64,000 nt of DNA from Salinibacter ruber DSM 13855 (lineage in GTDB: Bacteria > Bacteroidota > Rhodothermia > Rhodothermales > Salinibacteraceae): the NCBI RefSeq assembly GCF_000013045.1, contig NC_007677.1, positions 2,666,001 through 2,730,000 of the forward strand, read 5' to 3'. The notes beneath the pieces are model-generated. The model did no database searches and had not been told where the DNA came from. It saw nothing but the letters and a program-made list of their open reading frames with translations. Made by a program: the position numbers and the translations under genes. Below are positions 17,566 through 27,198 of this stretch, piece after piece (position 1 is the stretch's first letter; the number at the start of each line of letters is the position of its first letter).

Positions 17566-17898
17566 TCGAGTCCGGTGGGGAAGCGTGTGCCAGGACGGCA
17601 ACGAGGCGTCCGGCCCGAGCGCATCGCCGGGGCGCGGGCACGTCTAGAGTAGAAAGAGTTCTGGGTTGATTTTGACAGAACCATCGGCAAAAATAGTGGG
17701 ATGGAGTGTGCCTGTCAACCGAGATGGGCGGGCCCATCGGATTTTGACGCGGCCCGCTCAATGCCCCGTTCTCGTCGGGACATCGTGCCGGTGCTGTAAA
17801 AATGGATCGGTTTTCCCGCGATAACGCCGGGGGATCATTTCGGCGCAATGGTCATGCCGATTTCCCGCCCCGGAGGGCCCTGTGCTGTCCTCCCCCCT
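17566..17898. other. Intergenic region between hprK and the M23 peptidase gene
   Basis: These 333 bp hold no convincing gene. The sequence before the M23 gene contains an AT-richer patch (about 17655-17700) that is a reasonable promoter location for the minus-strand peptidase gene, but I see no clear -7/-33 pair. No strong hairpin is evident after the hprK stop. Confidence 0.4.
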
Positions 17899-18915
17899 CT
17901 ATTCGTAGTCCTGTTCGAAGTACTCAATGCCGCGCCGCGGCGCGGGCGGGCCGTCCTGCTGAATGCGGGTTCGGAGCCGCTCGGTGAAGACCTCCGCCGG
18001 GTCGTGCCCGTAGTGGCGAAGCAGGTAGTTCATGGCGATCACCTCGCAGATCACCGTAATGTTCTTGCCGGGGGTGATGGGCACCCGCACCATCGGCAGG
18101 TCAATTCCCAACACGTCGTGGGTATCTTTTACCATGTTAATTCGGGTGTACTCCTTGTCTTCGTCCCAGAGCTCCATGTTGACGACAATCTCGATGCGCT
18201 TCTGGAAGCGGATCGCCCGGATGCCAAACATGGAGCGAATGTCGACGAGGCCGAGCCCCCGCACCTCCATGAAGTGCTGCACCAGGTCGGTCCCCGCCCC
18301 CATCAGGATCGACTCGTCCCGTTGGGTGGCGATGACCACGTCGTCCGCCACGAGCCGGTGGCCCCGCTCCACCAGGTCCAGGGCCACCTCGCTCTTTCCG
18401 ATGCCGGGCTTGCCAATCAGCAGAAGCCCGATGCCGTAGACGTCGACGAGGGAGCCGTGGACAGCCCGCTGGAGCGCAAACTGGTCGGCCAAGAAGTTGC
18501 GGAGCGAGGACATGAACTGCACCGTGGGCAGCGGCGTGCGGTACACCGGAATCCCAGCGTCTGTCGCCCTGTCCACGAGCGACGCGTCGAGTTCATTCTC
18601 GTCCGTGAGCACGATGCAGGGCACGTCGAACTGCGCCAGGTGCCCGAACGCGTTCCGCCGGTCGGCGGCGTCGAGCTGGTGCAGGTACCGCGTCTCGGTG
18701 TTGCCGAGAATCTGGACGCGCTGGTGGGTGAACAGGTCGACGTATCCCGCGAGGGCGAGGCCGGGGCGATGGAGCGTGCTCTCGGTCACCGACCGCTCGG
18801 CTGCGTCCACCGCGTCGTTGACCGGCGTCACCTCCACGCCCACGGTCTCGCGCAGCTGGCGGACCATGAAGGCCACGGAGATCGACTCTTTCTGAAAGGT
18901 CTCGGGGCGGTCCAT
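17899..18915 (-). CDS. hprK: HPr kinase/phosphorylase
   Basis: The 338-residue protein has the P-loop GKPGIGKS (residues 168-175), the following aspartates in LVADDVV, and the HprK signature MEVRGLGLVDIRSMFGI. In Firmicutes HprK phosphorylates Ser46 of HPr to control carbon catabolite repression and reverses the reaction with phosphate. In many Bacteroidota and other phyla it occurs without a full PTS, and no HPr or PTS gene lies in this window. The ATG at 18915 begins a normal-length HprK. It lies 67 bp downstream of moxR on the same strand, so cotranscription is plausible. Confidence 0.92.
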   Translation of the reverse strand: MDRPETFQKESISVAFMVRQLRETVGVEVTPVNDAVDAAERSVTESTLHRPGLALAGYVDLFTHQRVQILGNTETRYLHQLDAADRRNAFGHLAQFDVPCIVLTDENELDASLVDRATDAGIPVYRTPLPTVQFMSSLRNFLADQFALQRAVHGSLVDVYGIGLLLIGKPGIGKSEVALDLVERGHRLVADDVVIATQRDESILMGAGTDLVQHFMEVRGLGLVDIRSMFGIRAIRFQKRIEIVVNMELWDEDKEYTRINMVKDTHDVLGIDLPMVRVPITPGKNITVICEVIAMNYLLRHYGHDPAEVFTERLRTRIQQDGPPAPRRGIEYFEQDYE

Positions 18916-18982
18916 GGCAGGACAGACAGGCCAGTCGAAAAAGAGGGCCGCGCTGGAGAGGGCTGCGCTAGAGAGAGCCGCG

Positions 18983-19978
<996 letters not shown>

Positions 19979-20023
19979 GGGGGCGGGCGGGTCGGAAGAG
20001 AGCGTGCGGACGGCGAGCGGGCC

Positions 20024-20947
20024 CTACTCGCCGAGGCGGTCGCCCTCGGAAAGGGCGTAGCCGTTGAGGAAGTCGGCGGCGTCGAGGCGCTGTCGCCCGG
20101 GCTGCTGCAGGACGACTACCTCCACGGCCCCGGTGCCGCAGGCCACGAGCAGGCGCCCATCGGCGTCGAGCACCGTGCCGGGCGCCCCCGTGCCCTCCGC
20201 CCGCCGCGTGCGGTATATCTTCAGGCGCGTGTCGTCGTGCAGCGTCCACGCCCCGGGATAGGGCGACAACCCGCGGACGTGGTTGTGCACCGCCTCGGCC
20301 GACGCGTCCCACGGGATCTCGCCGTCTTCATCGTGGATCTTAGGGGCCGGGGTCGCTTTCTCGTCGTCCTGGGGGCGCGTCTCGACGGTGCCGGCGTCGA
20401 TCTGCCGGACCGTCTCCACCACCGCCTCGGCCCCGAGCTCGGCCATCCGGTCGTGCACCTCGCCGGCCGTCTCGTTAGGGCCGATCGACATCTCCTTCTG
20501 CAGGATGATGTCGCCGGTGTCGACGGACGGCTCCAGGAAGAACGTGGTGACGCCCGTCGTGCTCTCGCCCGCCATGACGGCGTGGTTGATGGGCGCGGCC
20601 CCGCGATACTTGGGCAACAGCGCCCCGTGCAGGTTGAAGGCCCCCTCGCTCGCAGCCGCAAAGACCTCGGGCGGGAGGATCTTGTAGGCCACCACCGCGA
20701 TGACGTCGGGCTCCAGCTCCGCCACGGCCGCGGCGAACGACGGGTCCGTCACGTCCTCCGGCTGGAGGATGCGGTCGATGCCCGCCGCCTGCGCCGTCTC
20801 CTTGACGGGGGTCGGCGTGACCTCCTGCCCGCGCCCCCGCGGACGATCCGGCCCGGTGGCGACGGCCACAGGGGGGTACCCGGCGTCGACGAGGGCAGTG
20901 AGCGAGGGCACCGCAAACTCCGGCGTGCCCATAAAAACGACTCTCAT
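20024..20947 (-). CDS. fmt: Methionyl-tRNA formyltransferase
   Basis: This 307-residue protein starts MRVVFMGTPEFAVPSL, the usual Fmt opening. It carries the catalytic block NLHGALLPKYRGAAPINHAVMAGES with GVTTFFLEPSVDTGDI, and a C-terminal OB-like domain with the sequence GLSPYPGAWT. It formylates initiator Met-tRNA using 10-formyl-THF. Length is typical. Upstream lies ftsY, separated by 74 bp almost entirely occupied by inverted array D. Confidence 0.95.
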   Translation of the reverse strand: MRVVFMGTPEFAVPSLTALVDAGYPPVAVATGPDRPRGRGQEVTPTPVKETAQAAGIDRILQPEDVTDPSFAAAVAELEPDVIAVVAYKILPPEVFAAASEGAFNLHGALLPKYRGAAPINHAVMAGESTTGVTTFFLEPSVDTGDIILQKEMSIGPNETAGEVHDRMAELGAEAVVETVRQIDAGTVETRPQDDEKATPAPKIHDEDGEIPWDASAEAVHNHVRGLSPYPGAWTLHDDTRLKIYRTRRAEGTGAPGTVLDADGRLLVACGTGAVEVVVLQQPGRQRLDAADFLNGYALSEGDRLGE

Positions 20948-20951
20948 GATC

Positions 20952-21036
20952 GGGTTGGGAGTTGAGTGTTGGAGTGTATTGGGTTGGTATCGACAGAAAC
21001 ACGAGAGGCCCCCTCAACCCACTAACTCTCAACCCC
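20952..21036. repeat. Paired inverted array D (GGGTTGAG type), overlapping the end of ftsY
   Basis: The left arm (about 20952-20987, GGGTTGGGAGTTGAGTGTTG) pairs imperfectly with the right arm (about 21010-21036, CCCTCAACCCACTAACTCTC); the spacer is about 22 bp. The right arm supplies the last codons of ftsY (Gly-Val-Glu-Ser-stop), so the repeat extends into coding sequence. It lies 4 bp from the fmt start codon. Confidence 0.6.
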
Positions 21037-21996
21037 TTTAAACAGTCCCTGCACGAAGCCCTTGCGGTCGAAGACCTGCAGGTCCTCCACCGCTTCCCCC
21101 ACCCCGATGTACTTGACCGGCACCTGGAACTGGTGCGAGACCCCGATCACGACGCCCCCCTTCGCCGTCCCGTCGAGCTTGGTCAGCGCCAGGCCGGTCA
21201 CGTCCACGCTGTCGATGAACTCCTCGGCCTGTCGGAGGGCGTTTTGCCCGGTCGAGGCGTCGAGCACGAGCAGCACCTCGTGGGGCGCATCCGGGATCTT
21301 GCGCCCCATCACCCGCTTCATCTTGGCAAGCTCGTCCATGAGGCCGCCCTTCGTGTGGAGCCGCCCCGCCGTGTCGACGATCGCCACGTCCGCGTCCCGC
21401 GCCTCGGCGGCCTCGATGGTGTCGTAGGCCACCGCCGCCGGGTCCGCGCCGTGTTTTTGCTTGATGAGGGGCACGCCCGCCCGGTCGGCCCAGATCTCAA
21501 GCTGCTCGATGGCGGCGGCCCGGAAGGTGTCGCCCGCCCCCATCAGCACGCTCTTGCCCGCCTGGCGGTACTTGTGGGCCATCTTGCCGATGGTGGTCGT
21601 CTTGCCGACCCCATTCACGCCCACCACCATGATGACGTGGGGCTGATTGGGAAGCGGCGCGTCGAAGTCGGCCGGGCGCTCCTCGGAGCCCTCCAGCATC
21701 AGCCTCGCAATTTCGTCCCGGATCAGCCCGTTCAGCTCCTGGGCCGACACGTACTGGTCCTGCGCCACGCGGGCCTCCACGTGGTCGATGATGTCGAGCG
21801 TGGTGTCCACGCCCACGTCGCTGGTGATCAGGATCTCTTCGAGCTCGTCGAGGACCTCGGCGTCGACCGTGTCCTTGCCCCGCACCATGCGGTCGAGCTT
21901 GCCGAAGAAGCTGTCGCGGGTCTTGTCGAGCCCCTCTTCGAGCTTCTCCTGCTCATCGTCGTCGTTCCAGTTCGTAAACGTGTCGAGAAAGCCCAT
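21022..21996 (-). CDS. ftsY: Signal recognition particle receptor FtsY
   Basis: The 324-residue product (ATG 21996, MGFLDTFTNW) has a short acidic N-terminal region, the four-helix N domain, and an SRP GTPase G domain with GVNGVGKTTTIGKMA, DTFRAAAIEQL, VDTAGRLHTK, TKLDGTAKGG and GVGEAVEDLQVF. It docks SRP-ribosome complexes to the membrane. An open frame continues upstream to 22455, but that part overlaps pgsA and is not FtsY-like. The final residues GVES derive from inverted array D, past the conserved core, and are unlikely to matter for function. Confidence 0.94.
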   Translation of the reverse strand: MGFLDTFTNWNDDDEQEKLEEGLDKTRDSFFGKLDRMVRGKDTVDAEVLDELEEILITSDVGVDTTLDIIDHVEARVAQDQYVSAQELNGLIRDEIARLMLEGSEERPADFDAPLPNQPHVIMVVGVNGVGKTTTIGKMAHKYRQAGKSVLMGAGDTFRAAAIEQLEIWADRAGVPLIKQKHGADPAAVAYDTIEAAEARDADVAIVDTAGRLHTKGGLMDELAKMKRVMGRKIPDAPHEVLLVLDASTGQNALRQAEEFIDSVDVTGLALTKLDGTAKGGVVIGVSHQFQVPVKYIGVGEAVEDLQVFDRKGFVQGLFKGVES

Positions 21997-22040
21997 AGCG
22001 CATAAGACAAATCCAAAAAAGCACTGCGGTCCGGCGGCCG

Positions 22041-22643
22041 TTAGGGGCCTTGGGGAACAGAATCGGGCGTCGCCCCCTCGGCGTTCCGTGTGGCCTGCAG
22101 GTAGCGGACCACGTACAGGAGAAAGGAAAACACAAACAGGCCGGTTGCCATCCAGAGGCAGACGCGGAAGACCGGCGGATCGGCCCTCAGGATCACGCTC
22201 AGGATCGTCAGGGCCAGCCAGAGCGAGGCGGCCTTCCCCGCCCAGGCGCTCATCACGATCTGCCCCGAGCGCCGCGCGATCGCCATCCCGCCGAGCAGGA
22301 TGGCAACGTCCCGCCCCACCACGAGGCCGAAGAACCAGAGCGGCAGGTGGGGATCCGCCGGGCGAAACGTGAGGGCCGTCACGGTCATGATGGCCGCAAA
22401 CTTGTCGGCCACCGGATCGATCACCTTCCCCCAGTCCGATACGGAGTGGGTCCACCGCGCGATGCGCCCGTCAAACCAGTCAGTGAGGATCACCAGGATG
22501 ACGAGCCCGAGCAGCCAGCCCAGGGGCCCGTCCCGCCACAAAAAGACCGTAATGGGCACCACCAACGCCAGCCGGCACAGGCTCAACGCGTTGGCGGCGG
22601 TCCAGAAGCGGCCCAGATTGGGGAGGGACGGGACGAACGACAT
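22041..22643 (-). CDS. pgsA: CDP-alcohol phosphatidyltransferase (PgsA-like phosphatidylglycerophosphate synthase)
   Basis: This 200-residue membrane protein has the CDP-alcohol transferase signature DWFDGRIAR followed by GKVIDPVADK, matching DxxDGxxAR(x8)GxxxDxxxD. Four to six hydrophobic helices surround it. PgsA makes phosphatidylglycerol phosphate from CDP-diacylglycerol and glycerol-3-phosphate; other alcohols cannot be excluded from the motif alone. Length and the NALSLCRLALVVPITVFL first helix are PgsA-like. It lies 44 bp upstream of ftsY on the same strand. Confidence 0.82.
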   Translation of the reverse strand: MSFVPSLPNLGRFWTAANALSLCRLALVVPITVFLWRDGPLGWLLGLVILVILTDWFDGRIARWTHSVSDWGKVIDPVADKFAAIMTVTALTFRPADPHLPLWFFGLVVGRDVAILLGGMAIARRSGQIVMSAWAGKAASLWLALTILSVILRADPPVFRVCLWMATGLFVFSFLLYVVRYLQATRNAEGATPDSVPQGP

Positions 22644-22889
22644 GGGGCGCGTCTGTTTCCGCGAGACAACGAGGCGATGCCCAACGGGGAGCCGCGGCGG
22701 ATGGTCTGTGGCGACGCGCCCCCCGCCCGTCCCATTTCATGAATCCACGGGGATTTTGCGGGGCCGGATCCGGAGGGTCCCCTGGATGGATCCGTGCCCC
22801 CAAGGGCAAAGACGAACCGTCCTCGCCGTTTCTGTATCGCCCTCGTCGTTGCGGGACCGAGCCGGCGCCCCCCCCCCTCAACCGAACAG

Positions 22890-23801
22890 CTACTCCCGCT
22901 GCCGGATCGGGATCTGAATCGTATCCGAGTAGACCCCGCCCACGAAGCCGTGCCCCCCCTCCACGTTCGTAAAGGTGTCCGGACGGGCAATGTCGTTGAT
23001 CGACACGCCCCGCCAATCCGGCCAGTCCGGCCCGCCCGCAGTTACGGCCACCCGCGCGTGCGGCCGGACAAACTGAGACCGAAAAGTGCACCTGTCTCCT
23101 CCAGGCGTTCCGACCCGGATGTCCGCCCCGTAATACACGGAGATCCGGTACAGGTCATCGGTTTCTCTGTACTCGGCATCGTTGTAGTGGTCCACCAGGC
23201 TGAATGCTCCCTCAATCGGGTAGAGCACCTGGACGGCCGCAAGCGACTCAACGGCGCTGGCCCGAAGCGTGAACGTATTCGCCGACTCCACGAGCTCGCG
23301 GTCTCTCGTGAGGCACGGGAGGAGAAACGGCTTGTCGTCCGTCGAAGTGGGCTCGTGCCGGAGGGTGGGCGGGCGGGCCGGCGTCGTCGTGGTCGCCGTC
23401 GTTACGGGCGTCCCCTCCACACGTACCGACACGCGGTATCGCGTATCGGGGCGGATGGGATGAGTCGTCTTGAGGTTGTGAAAGCGGGCGGATCCTTCGC
23501 CGATGGTCTCGAAGGAGTCGGCGAGCGTCACCTGCGTTCCGGTCTCCACATTCTCAAGGCGGACGGTTGCGGCGAGGGCTTTCTGGCTGCCCACCCGGCT
23601 CGTGTCCCCCAGCGGGTCTACGCGAATCACCTGCGTGTCGGCCGCCACATTCAGGGTGCCGAACAGCGAGAACCGATACTGATCGGAGGGGTTCAGAACC
23701 GACACGGAGGGATCGCACCCTCCCAGTATGAGGATGGCCGCGAGGATGGCCGCGGCCCCGGGTGCACAAAACGGCCGGAATGAAGGGACGAGCTGTCGCA
23801 T
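22890..23801 (-). CDS. DUF4249-like outer-membrane-associated lipoprotein
   Basis: The 303-residue product has a signal peptide with lipobox LILGGC, so it is lipid-anchored. The mature part has the DUF4249 layout: an early beta-rich domain with LNPSDQYRFSLFGTLNVAADTQVIRV, RYRVSVRVEG, and a C-terminal domain ending in the FVGGVYSDTIQIPI strand. DUF4249 genes commonly pair with TonB-dependent receptors in Bacteroidota. Here the receptor gene ends 54 bp upstream on the same strand, fitting a two-gene uptake unit. The start at 23801 (MRQLVPSF) places the signal peptide correctly; an upstream Met at 23846 is less likely. Confidence 0.75.
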   Translation of the reverse strand: MRQLVPSFRPFCAPGAAAILAAILILGGCDPSVSVLNPSDQYRFSLFGTLNVAADTQVIRVDPLGDTSRVGSQKALAATVRLENVETGTQVTLADSFETIGEGSARFHNLKTTHPIRPDTRYRVSVRVEGTPVTTATTTTPARPPTLRHEPTSTDDKPFLLPCLTRDRELVESANTFTLRASAVESLAAVQVLYPIEGAFSLVDHYNDAEYRETDDLYRISVYYGADIRVGTPGGDRCTFRSQFVRPHARVAVTAGGPDWPDWRGVSINDIARPDTFTNVEGGHGFVGGVYSDTIQIPIRQRE

Positions 23802-23855
23802 CGAACGAGACGGGCAATCGGAAAACAACTGGGGGGACACCGGCACTCCCCGGCT

Positions 23856-26186
23856 TTACTGGATGTCGACCTGGAGGGACAGGTACGGGATAATGGGAAG
23901 CTGGTCGACTCGGTCGAGCGTAAAGAGGTCAATGTAGAACACGTTGGACCGGTTGTACGCGTTCATGGCCCCTGCTTCGGCCGACAGGCCCAAGTCCGGG
24001 CCCAGGTCGAACGAGCGCCCCAGCGAGACGTCGAGCCGGTGGTAGCTTGGCAGGCGTGCCCGGTACGGCCGATCGAAGAGGGCCCGGGGCACCCCCACAG
24101 CGTCGGAAGGCGTATCCCGAAGCCCCCGCACTTCGAGCAGCGTGTCGTATCCGTACACCTGCGTGAACGGGCGTCCGGACCCGTACTGCCACCGCACGGA
24201 GGCCGTGCCCCAGCCCGCATCCAGGGACGTGACAATGCTCACCTTGTGCCGCCGGTCGTGCGGGGGCGAGTATTCCAGCACGGAGTCGCCGACCCATGCC
24301 CCGAGCTGGTCCCGGGAGGCCCGGTACTCGACCTGCCCGTACCCGTATGTCACGTCGATCCGGAGCGGGTCCCGGTCGTACCGCAGGGACAGATCCACCC
24401 CGTACCCGGTGCCGTCCGCCCGGACCAGGTTGGTGTTGAATCGGACGAGGGGCGTCCACCGCGGCACGGGGAGATCCTGGAATCGCCGGTACCACCCTTC
24501 GACCGAGAGGCGGACGTCGGACAGGAGCTGCTGCTCCCATCCGAGGAGGGCATGGTCGGCCCGGAGGGGACGATTCTCGAACGGGCTGGGGGTCCAGGCG
24601 CGAAACGTGGAGCCCACATCTCGCTCGTCGGTCACGGTGGTCGGGATCTGCTGATAGACCCCAAGGGCCGCGGTGAGCGTCGCCGACCGCTCCGTCCACG
24701 GTTGGTACGCCACCTGCACGCGGGGGTCAACGGACACGCTTCCCCACTCGAAAAGCGACTGGGCCCCGACACTCGGGTTGACCATGAGCGACTCGTCGAC
24801 CTTCCATTCAAGGTCCCCATACAAGGATGCACTGAGCAGAAATTCGTCCTCGCTGGTGAACCCCAAGAACGGCTCGTCCAATCCGAACCCGTAGTCGTCC
24901 ACCTGCACCGTCCCGCCCCACCGCAGTTCACCGTCCCAGGGGGCCGGTTGCGTGAGGTCAAATTTCGTCCGGACCTTCCACGTCCCCGCGGTCCGAACCG
25001 TCCCGTCGGGCGATCGCACGCGATTGTTGAAGTGCGTCGTGCCAAAACTCAGGTGCAGCGTCTGGGCCGACTGGGCACTAAACAGGAGGCATTCGCCCCC
25101 AACGGAGGTATTGTCCCAACGGAAGGAGGCGTCCGTGTCGGGATCAATGCGTCCTCGGTCGTAGGTGCGCACGCCGGTAAACGAGCACTGGCTGGAGGCG
25201 CCCTGGGTGTGCACCTTTGCGGTTACGTCGTAGAACTTGTAGGGCGCGTCCTGGCCCAGGAGGGAAGGCCCCGCCTGCTCGATGAGGGAATGCCGGGCGT
25301 GCACCAGGAAAGACTTTCGACCGCGTTGCAGGGGGCCCTCCACGTGCGCCGAGGCCAAAAACGGACCGGTGCCCACACTGCCCTGATACTGCTTCGTGTT
25401 TCCCGGACGGAGTTGCACGTCCATAACGGACGAGATGCGCCCGGTGTGCTCCGCCCCAAACCCCCCCGCATGAAAGTTGGTGCTCGACACGAGCCGGCCC
25501 GGAAAGGCCGAGTAGAATCCAATGATGTGAAACGGCTTGTAGATCGGCGTGCCGTCCACCAGGACGAGATTCTGAGACGGGGTCCCGCCCCGAATGTACA
25601 GGCGCCCGCCCCGATCCCCGGTCGTCGCCACCTCAGGGAGAGACCGCAAGTAAGAGGCAAGATCGCTTCCCGGCCCCGGAGTGGGAATGTTCTCCACGTC
25701 GGCGGGCTGGATCTTGCGGAGCCCTGCCTCGGCGTCCTCAACCCCTTGTCCCCCTTCAACCGTCACCTCTTCCATCTGGCGGGGCGCCACCGCCAGCTCC
25801 ACCGAGAGCGTCCGACGGGCCCCCGGAGCAAGCCGAAGCGTATCGCGGTAGGACCGGTAGCCGACAAAACTAATCTGGAGGCGATAGCGGCCCGGGGGGA
25901 TCCGCGAAAGCTGGTAAAACCCGCGACCGGCGGCGGCCCCGGCCGCCTCAATCGCCCCCGACATTCGACGCACGACTACGTTTGCCCCTTCCAGGGGCCG
26001 TCCCCCGGCCTCGTTCCGCACGAATCCACGGAGGACGGCCTCCTCCGCATCGGGCTGCGCCAACGCGGGCGCCGGCCCCACCGAACCGAAATACACGAGC
26101 ATCAGAAGGCCCCACCCCCACAACCCCCAGCGCTCGGAGAACGAGTGTCGATGGTGAGGGCGCGTGCACGTGTGCATCCGCAACAT
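23856..26186 (-). CDS. TonB-dependent receptor with carboxypeptidase-regulatory-like domain
   Basis: This 776-residue protein has a signal peptide (GWGLLMLVYFGSVGPAPALAQ), a CarboxypepD_reg-like domain (VLRGFVRNEAGGRPLEGANVVV to about residue 130) and a plug with PTPGPGSDLASYLRSLPEV, GGRLYIRGGTPSQNLVLVDGTPIY and FGAEHTGRISSVMDVQLRPG. A barrel follows, ending at PYLSLQVDIQ. The terminal residue is Gln rather than the usual aromatic. It is probably the importer partner of the DUF4249 lipoprotein encoded next. The substrate is unknown; receptors of this subclass are often linked to iron or small peptides, but nothing here proves that. Confidence 0.87.
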   Translation of the reverse strand: MLRMHTCTRPHHRHSFSERWGLWGWGLLMLVYFGSVGPAPALAQPDAEEAVLRGFVRNEAGGRPLEGANVVVRRMSGAIEAAGAAAGRGFYQLSRIPPGRYRLQISFVGYRSYRDTLRLAPGARRTLSVELAVAPRQMEEVTVEGGQGVEDAEAGLRKIQPADVENIPTPGPGSDLASYLRSLPEVATTGDRGGRLYIRGGTPSQNLVLVDGTPIYKPFHIIGFYSAFPGRLVSSTNFHAGGFGAEHTGRISSVMDVQLRPGNTKQYQGSVGTGPFLASAHVEGPLQRGRKSFLVHARHSLIEQAGPSLLGQDAPYKFYDVTAKVHTQGASSQCSFTGVRTYDRGRIDPDTDASFRWDNTSVGGECLLFSAQSAQTLHLSFGTTHFNNRVRSPDGTVRTAGTWKVRTKFDLTQPAPWDGELRWGGTVQVDDYGFGLDEPFLGFTSEDEFLLSASLYGDLEWKVDESLMVNPSVGAQSLFEWGSVSVDPRVQVAYQPWTERSATLTAALGVYQQIPTTVTDERDVGSTFRAWTPSPFENRPLRADHALLGWEQQLLSDVRLSVEGWYRRFQDLPVPRWTPLVRFNTNLVRADGTGYGVDLSLRYDRDPLRIDVTYGYGQVEYRASRDQLGAWVGDSVLEYSPPHDRRHKVSIVTSLDAGWGTASVRWQYGSGRPFTQVYGYDTLLEVRGLRDTPSDAVGVPRALFDRPYRARLPSYHRLDVSLGRSFDLGPDLGLSAEAGAMNAYNRSNVFYIDLFTLDRVDQLPIIPYLSLQVDIQ

Positions 26187-26364
26187 CCGACTCTATGGAG
26201 GTGTGGTGCGTCCAGGCCGAGCGGGAGGGCGCCCGTCTCTGCCGTGCAGTGTCCTTCCTTAAGGCCCATCGGTCGCCCTGCACGTGCCGACGGACCGCCG
26301 GCAGGCAGGCATTTTTGCCCTCCATTTCGCGTGTCTCGCTTCCCGGCATCAGCGCGAGCAGCCG

Positions 26365-26940
26365 CTAGTCCCCTTGCGAAGACGACGCCTGAGAAGACTC
26401 GTCGGGGCCTTCCTCCAACCGCCTCAACAACTGGCGGATGGGGGCACGTGCCTCGTGGGAGATGGAGAACCCTTCCCCCCCGACCGTTCCGCTAACTTCG
26501 TCTACGCCTCCGATGGTGGACAATTGCTCACTCGTCACCTCGACGCGTGCGAACGTACCGCTCCGGATGGTCGAGGCCCGGTTCACCGAGCGGTTCTGAG
26601 GGTCTTTCCAAGAGAGGGTTTCCGTTCCAATGGTTAAACTCACCCCCCGCCCCTCAATCTGAACGGACTGCATGCCCTCCTTGACGAAGTGTAGGTCGTA
26701 GGATCGGGGCACACAGTCCTGGCTGGTGCACGTCCCCACAACCTGCATGTAAAACCGATTCCCCGTCTCAAGTCCCTGCGTCATCTCGATCCCGGATAAC
26801 CGCATTTGTCGGGTTTTGTAGGTGGTCTGGCCGGACGACGCGTCCTGTGTAATCTGGACGGGCGGGGAGGAGCTGCCACACCCAGCGATCAAAAACACAA
26901 GCGCAAGGACGAGCCAGCCTTTTGGGACGTAAACGTTCAT
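26365..26940 (-). CDS. Hypothetical lipoprotein
   Basis: The 191-residue product starts MNVYVPKGWLVLALVFLIAGCGSSS, a clear lipoprotein signal with lipobox LIAGC. The rest is predicted beta-rich and I recognise no family. It contains a possible disulfide pair (CTSQDC), a patch SLTIGTETLSWKDP, and an acidic Ser/Gln-rich tail (EGPDESSQASSSQGD). Its placement between the TonB/DUF4249 unit and the fasciclin lipoprotein suggests an envelope role only. A Met five codons upstream (26955) is an alternative start. It is not obviously in an operon, as a terminator-like hairpin lies upstream at about 27120-27153. Confidence 0.6.
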   Translation of the reverse strand: MNVYVPKGWLVLALVFLIAGCGSSSPPVQITQDASSGQTTYKTRQMRLSGIEMTQGLETGNRFYMQVVGTCTSQDCVPRSYDLHFVKEGMQSVQIEGRGVSLTIGTETLSWKDPQNRSVNRASTIRSGTFARVEVTSEQLSTIGGVDEVSGTVGGEGFSISHEARAPIRQLLRRLEEGPDESSQASSSQGD

Positions 26941-27119
26941 GGCAGCCAGTGGCATTGTGATTACAACGGAAAACCGATCCTCAAAGGGTTCTTCCTGCGA
27001 CCTGCAGCTTCGTGACGATAGTGCGGTGTCGGACCTCTCAAAGCGCCTCCCGGGTGCAGAGGCGCTGATTTGCACGTTCTCGCGAGGATGGGCGGTCGTG
27101 CTCCCGCTCCCCAAACAGA

Positions 27120-27153
27120 GAAGCCGACTGCCCCGATCGGGACAATCGGCTTC
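27120..27153 (-). terminator. Hairpin after the fasciclin lipoprotein gene
   Basis: GAAGCCGACTG (27120-27130) pairs with CAATCGGCTTC (27143-27153) with one G-T wobble, and the interior CCCGATCGGG is itself self-complementary, giving a very stable stem. It lies about 45 bp past the stop of the fasciclin gene. There is no good T-run, so it may work as an mRNA 3' end stabiliser or a bidirectional terminator. Confidence 0.6.
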
Positions 27154-27198
27154 CCACGTGCAGAGGCCAGAGCAGGCGACCGTCGTTCAGGTCGCTGG

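Noticed and set aside
21997-22455. N-terminal extension of FtsY up to 22455
   Set aside because: It would overlap pgsA, and its residues are Arg/Pro/Gly-rich shadow sequence rather than an acidic A domain.
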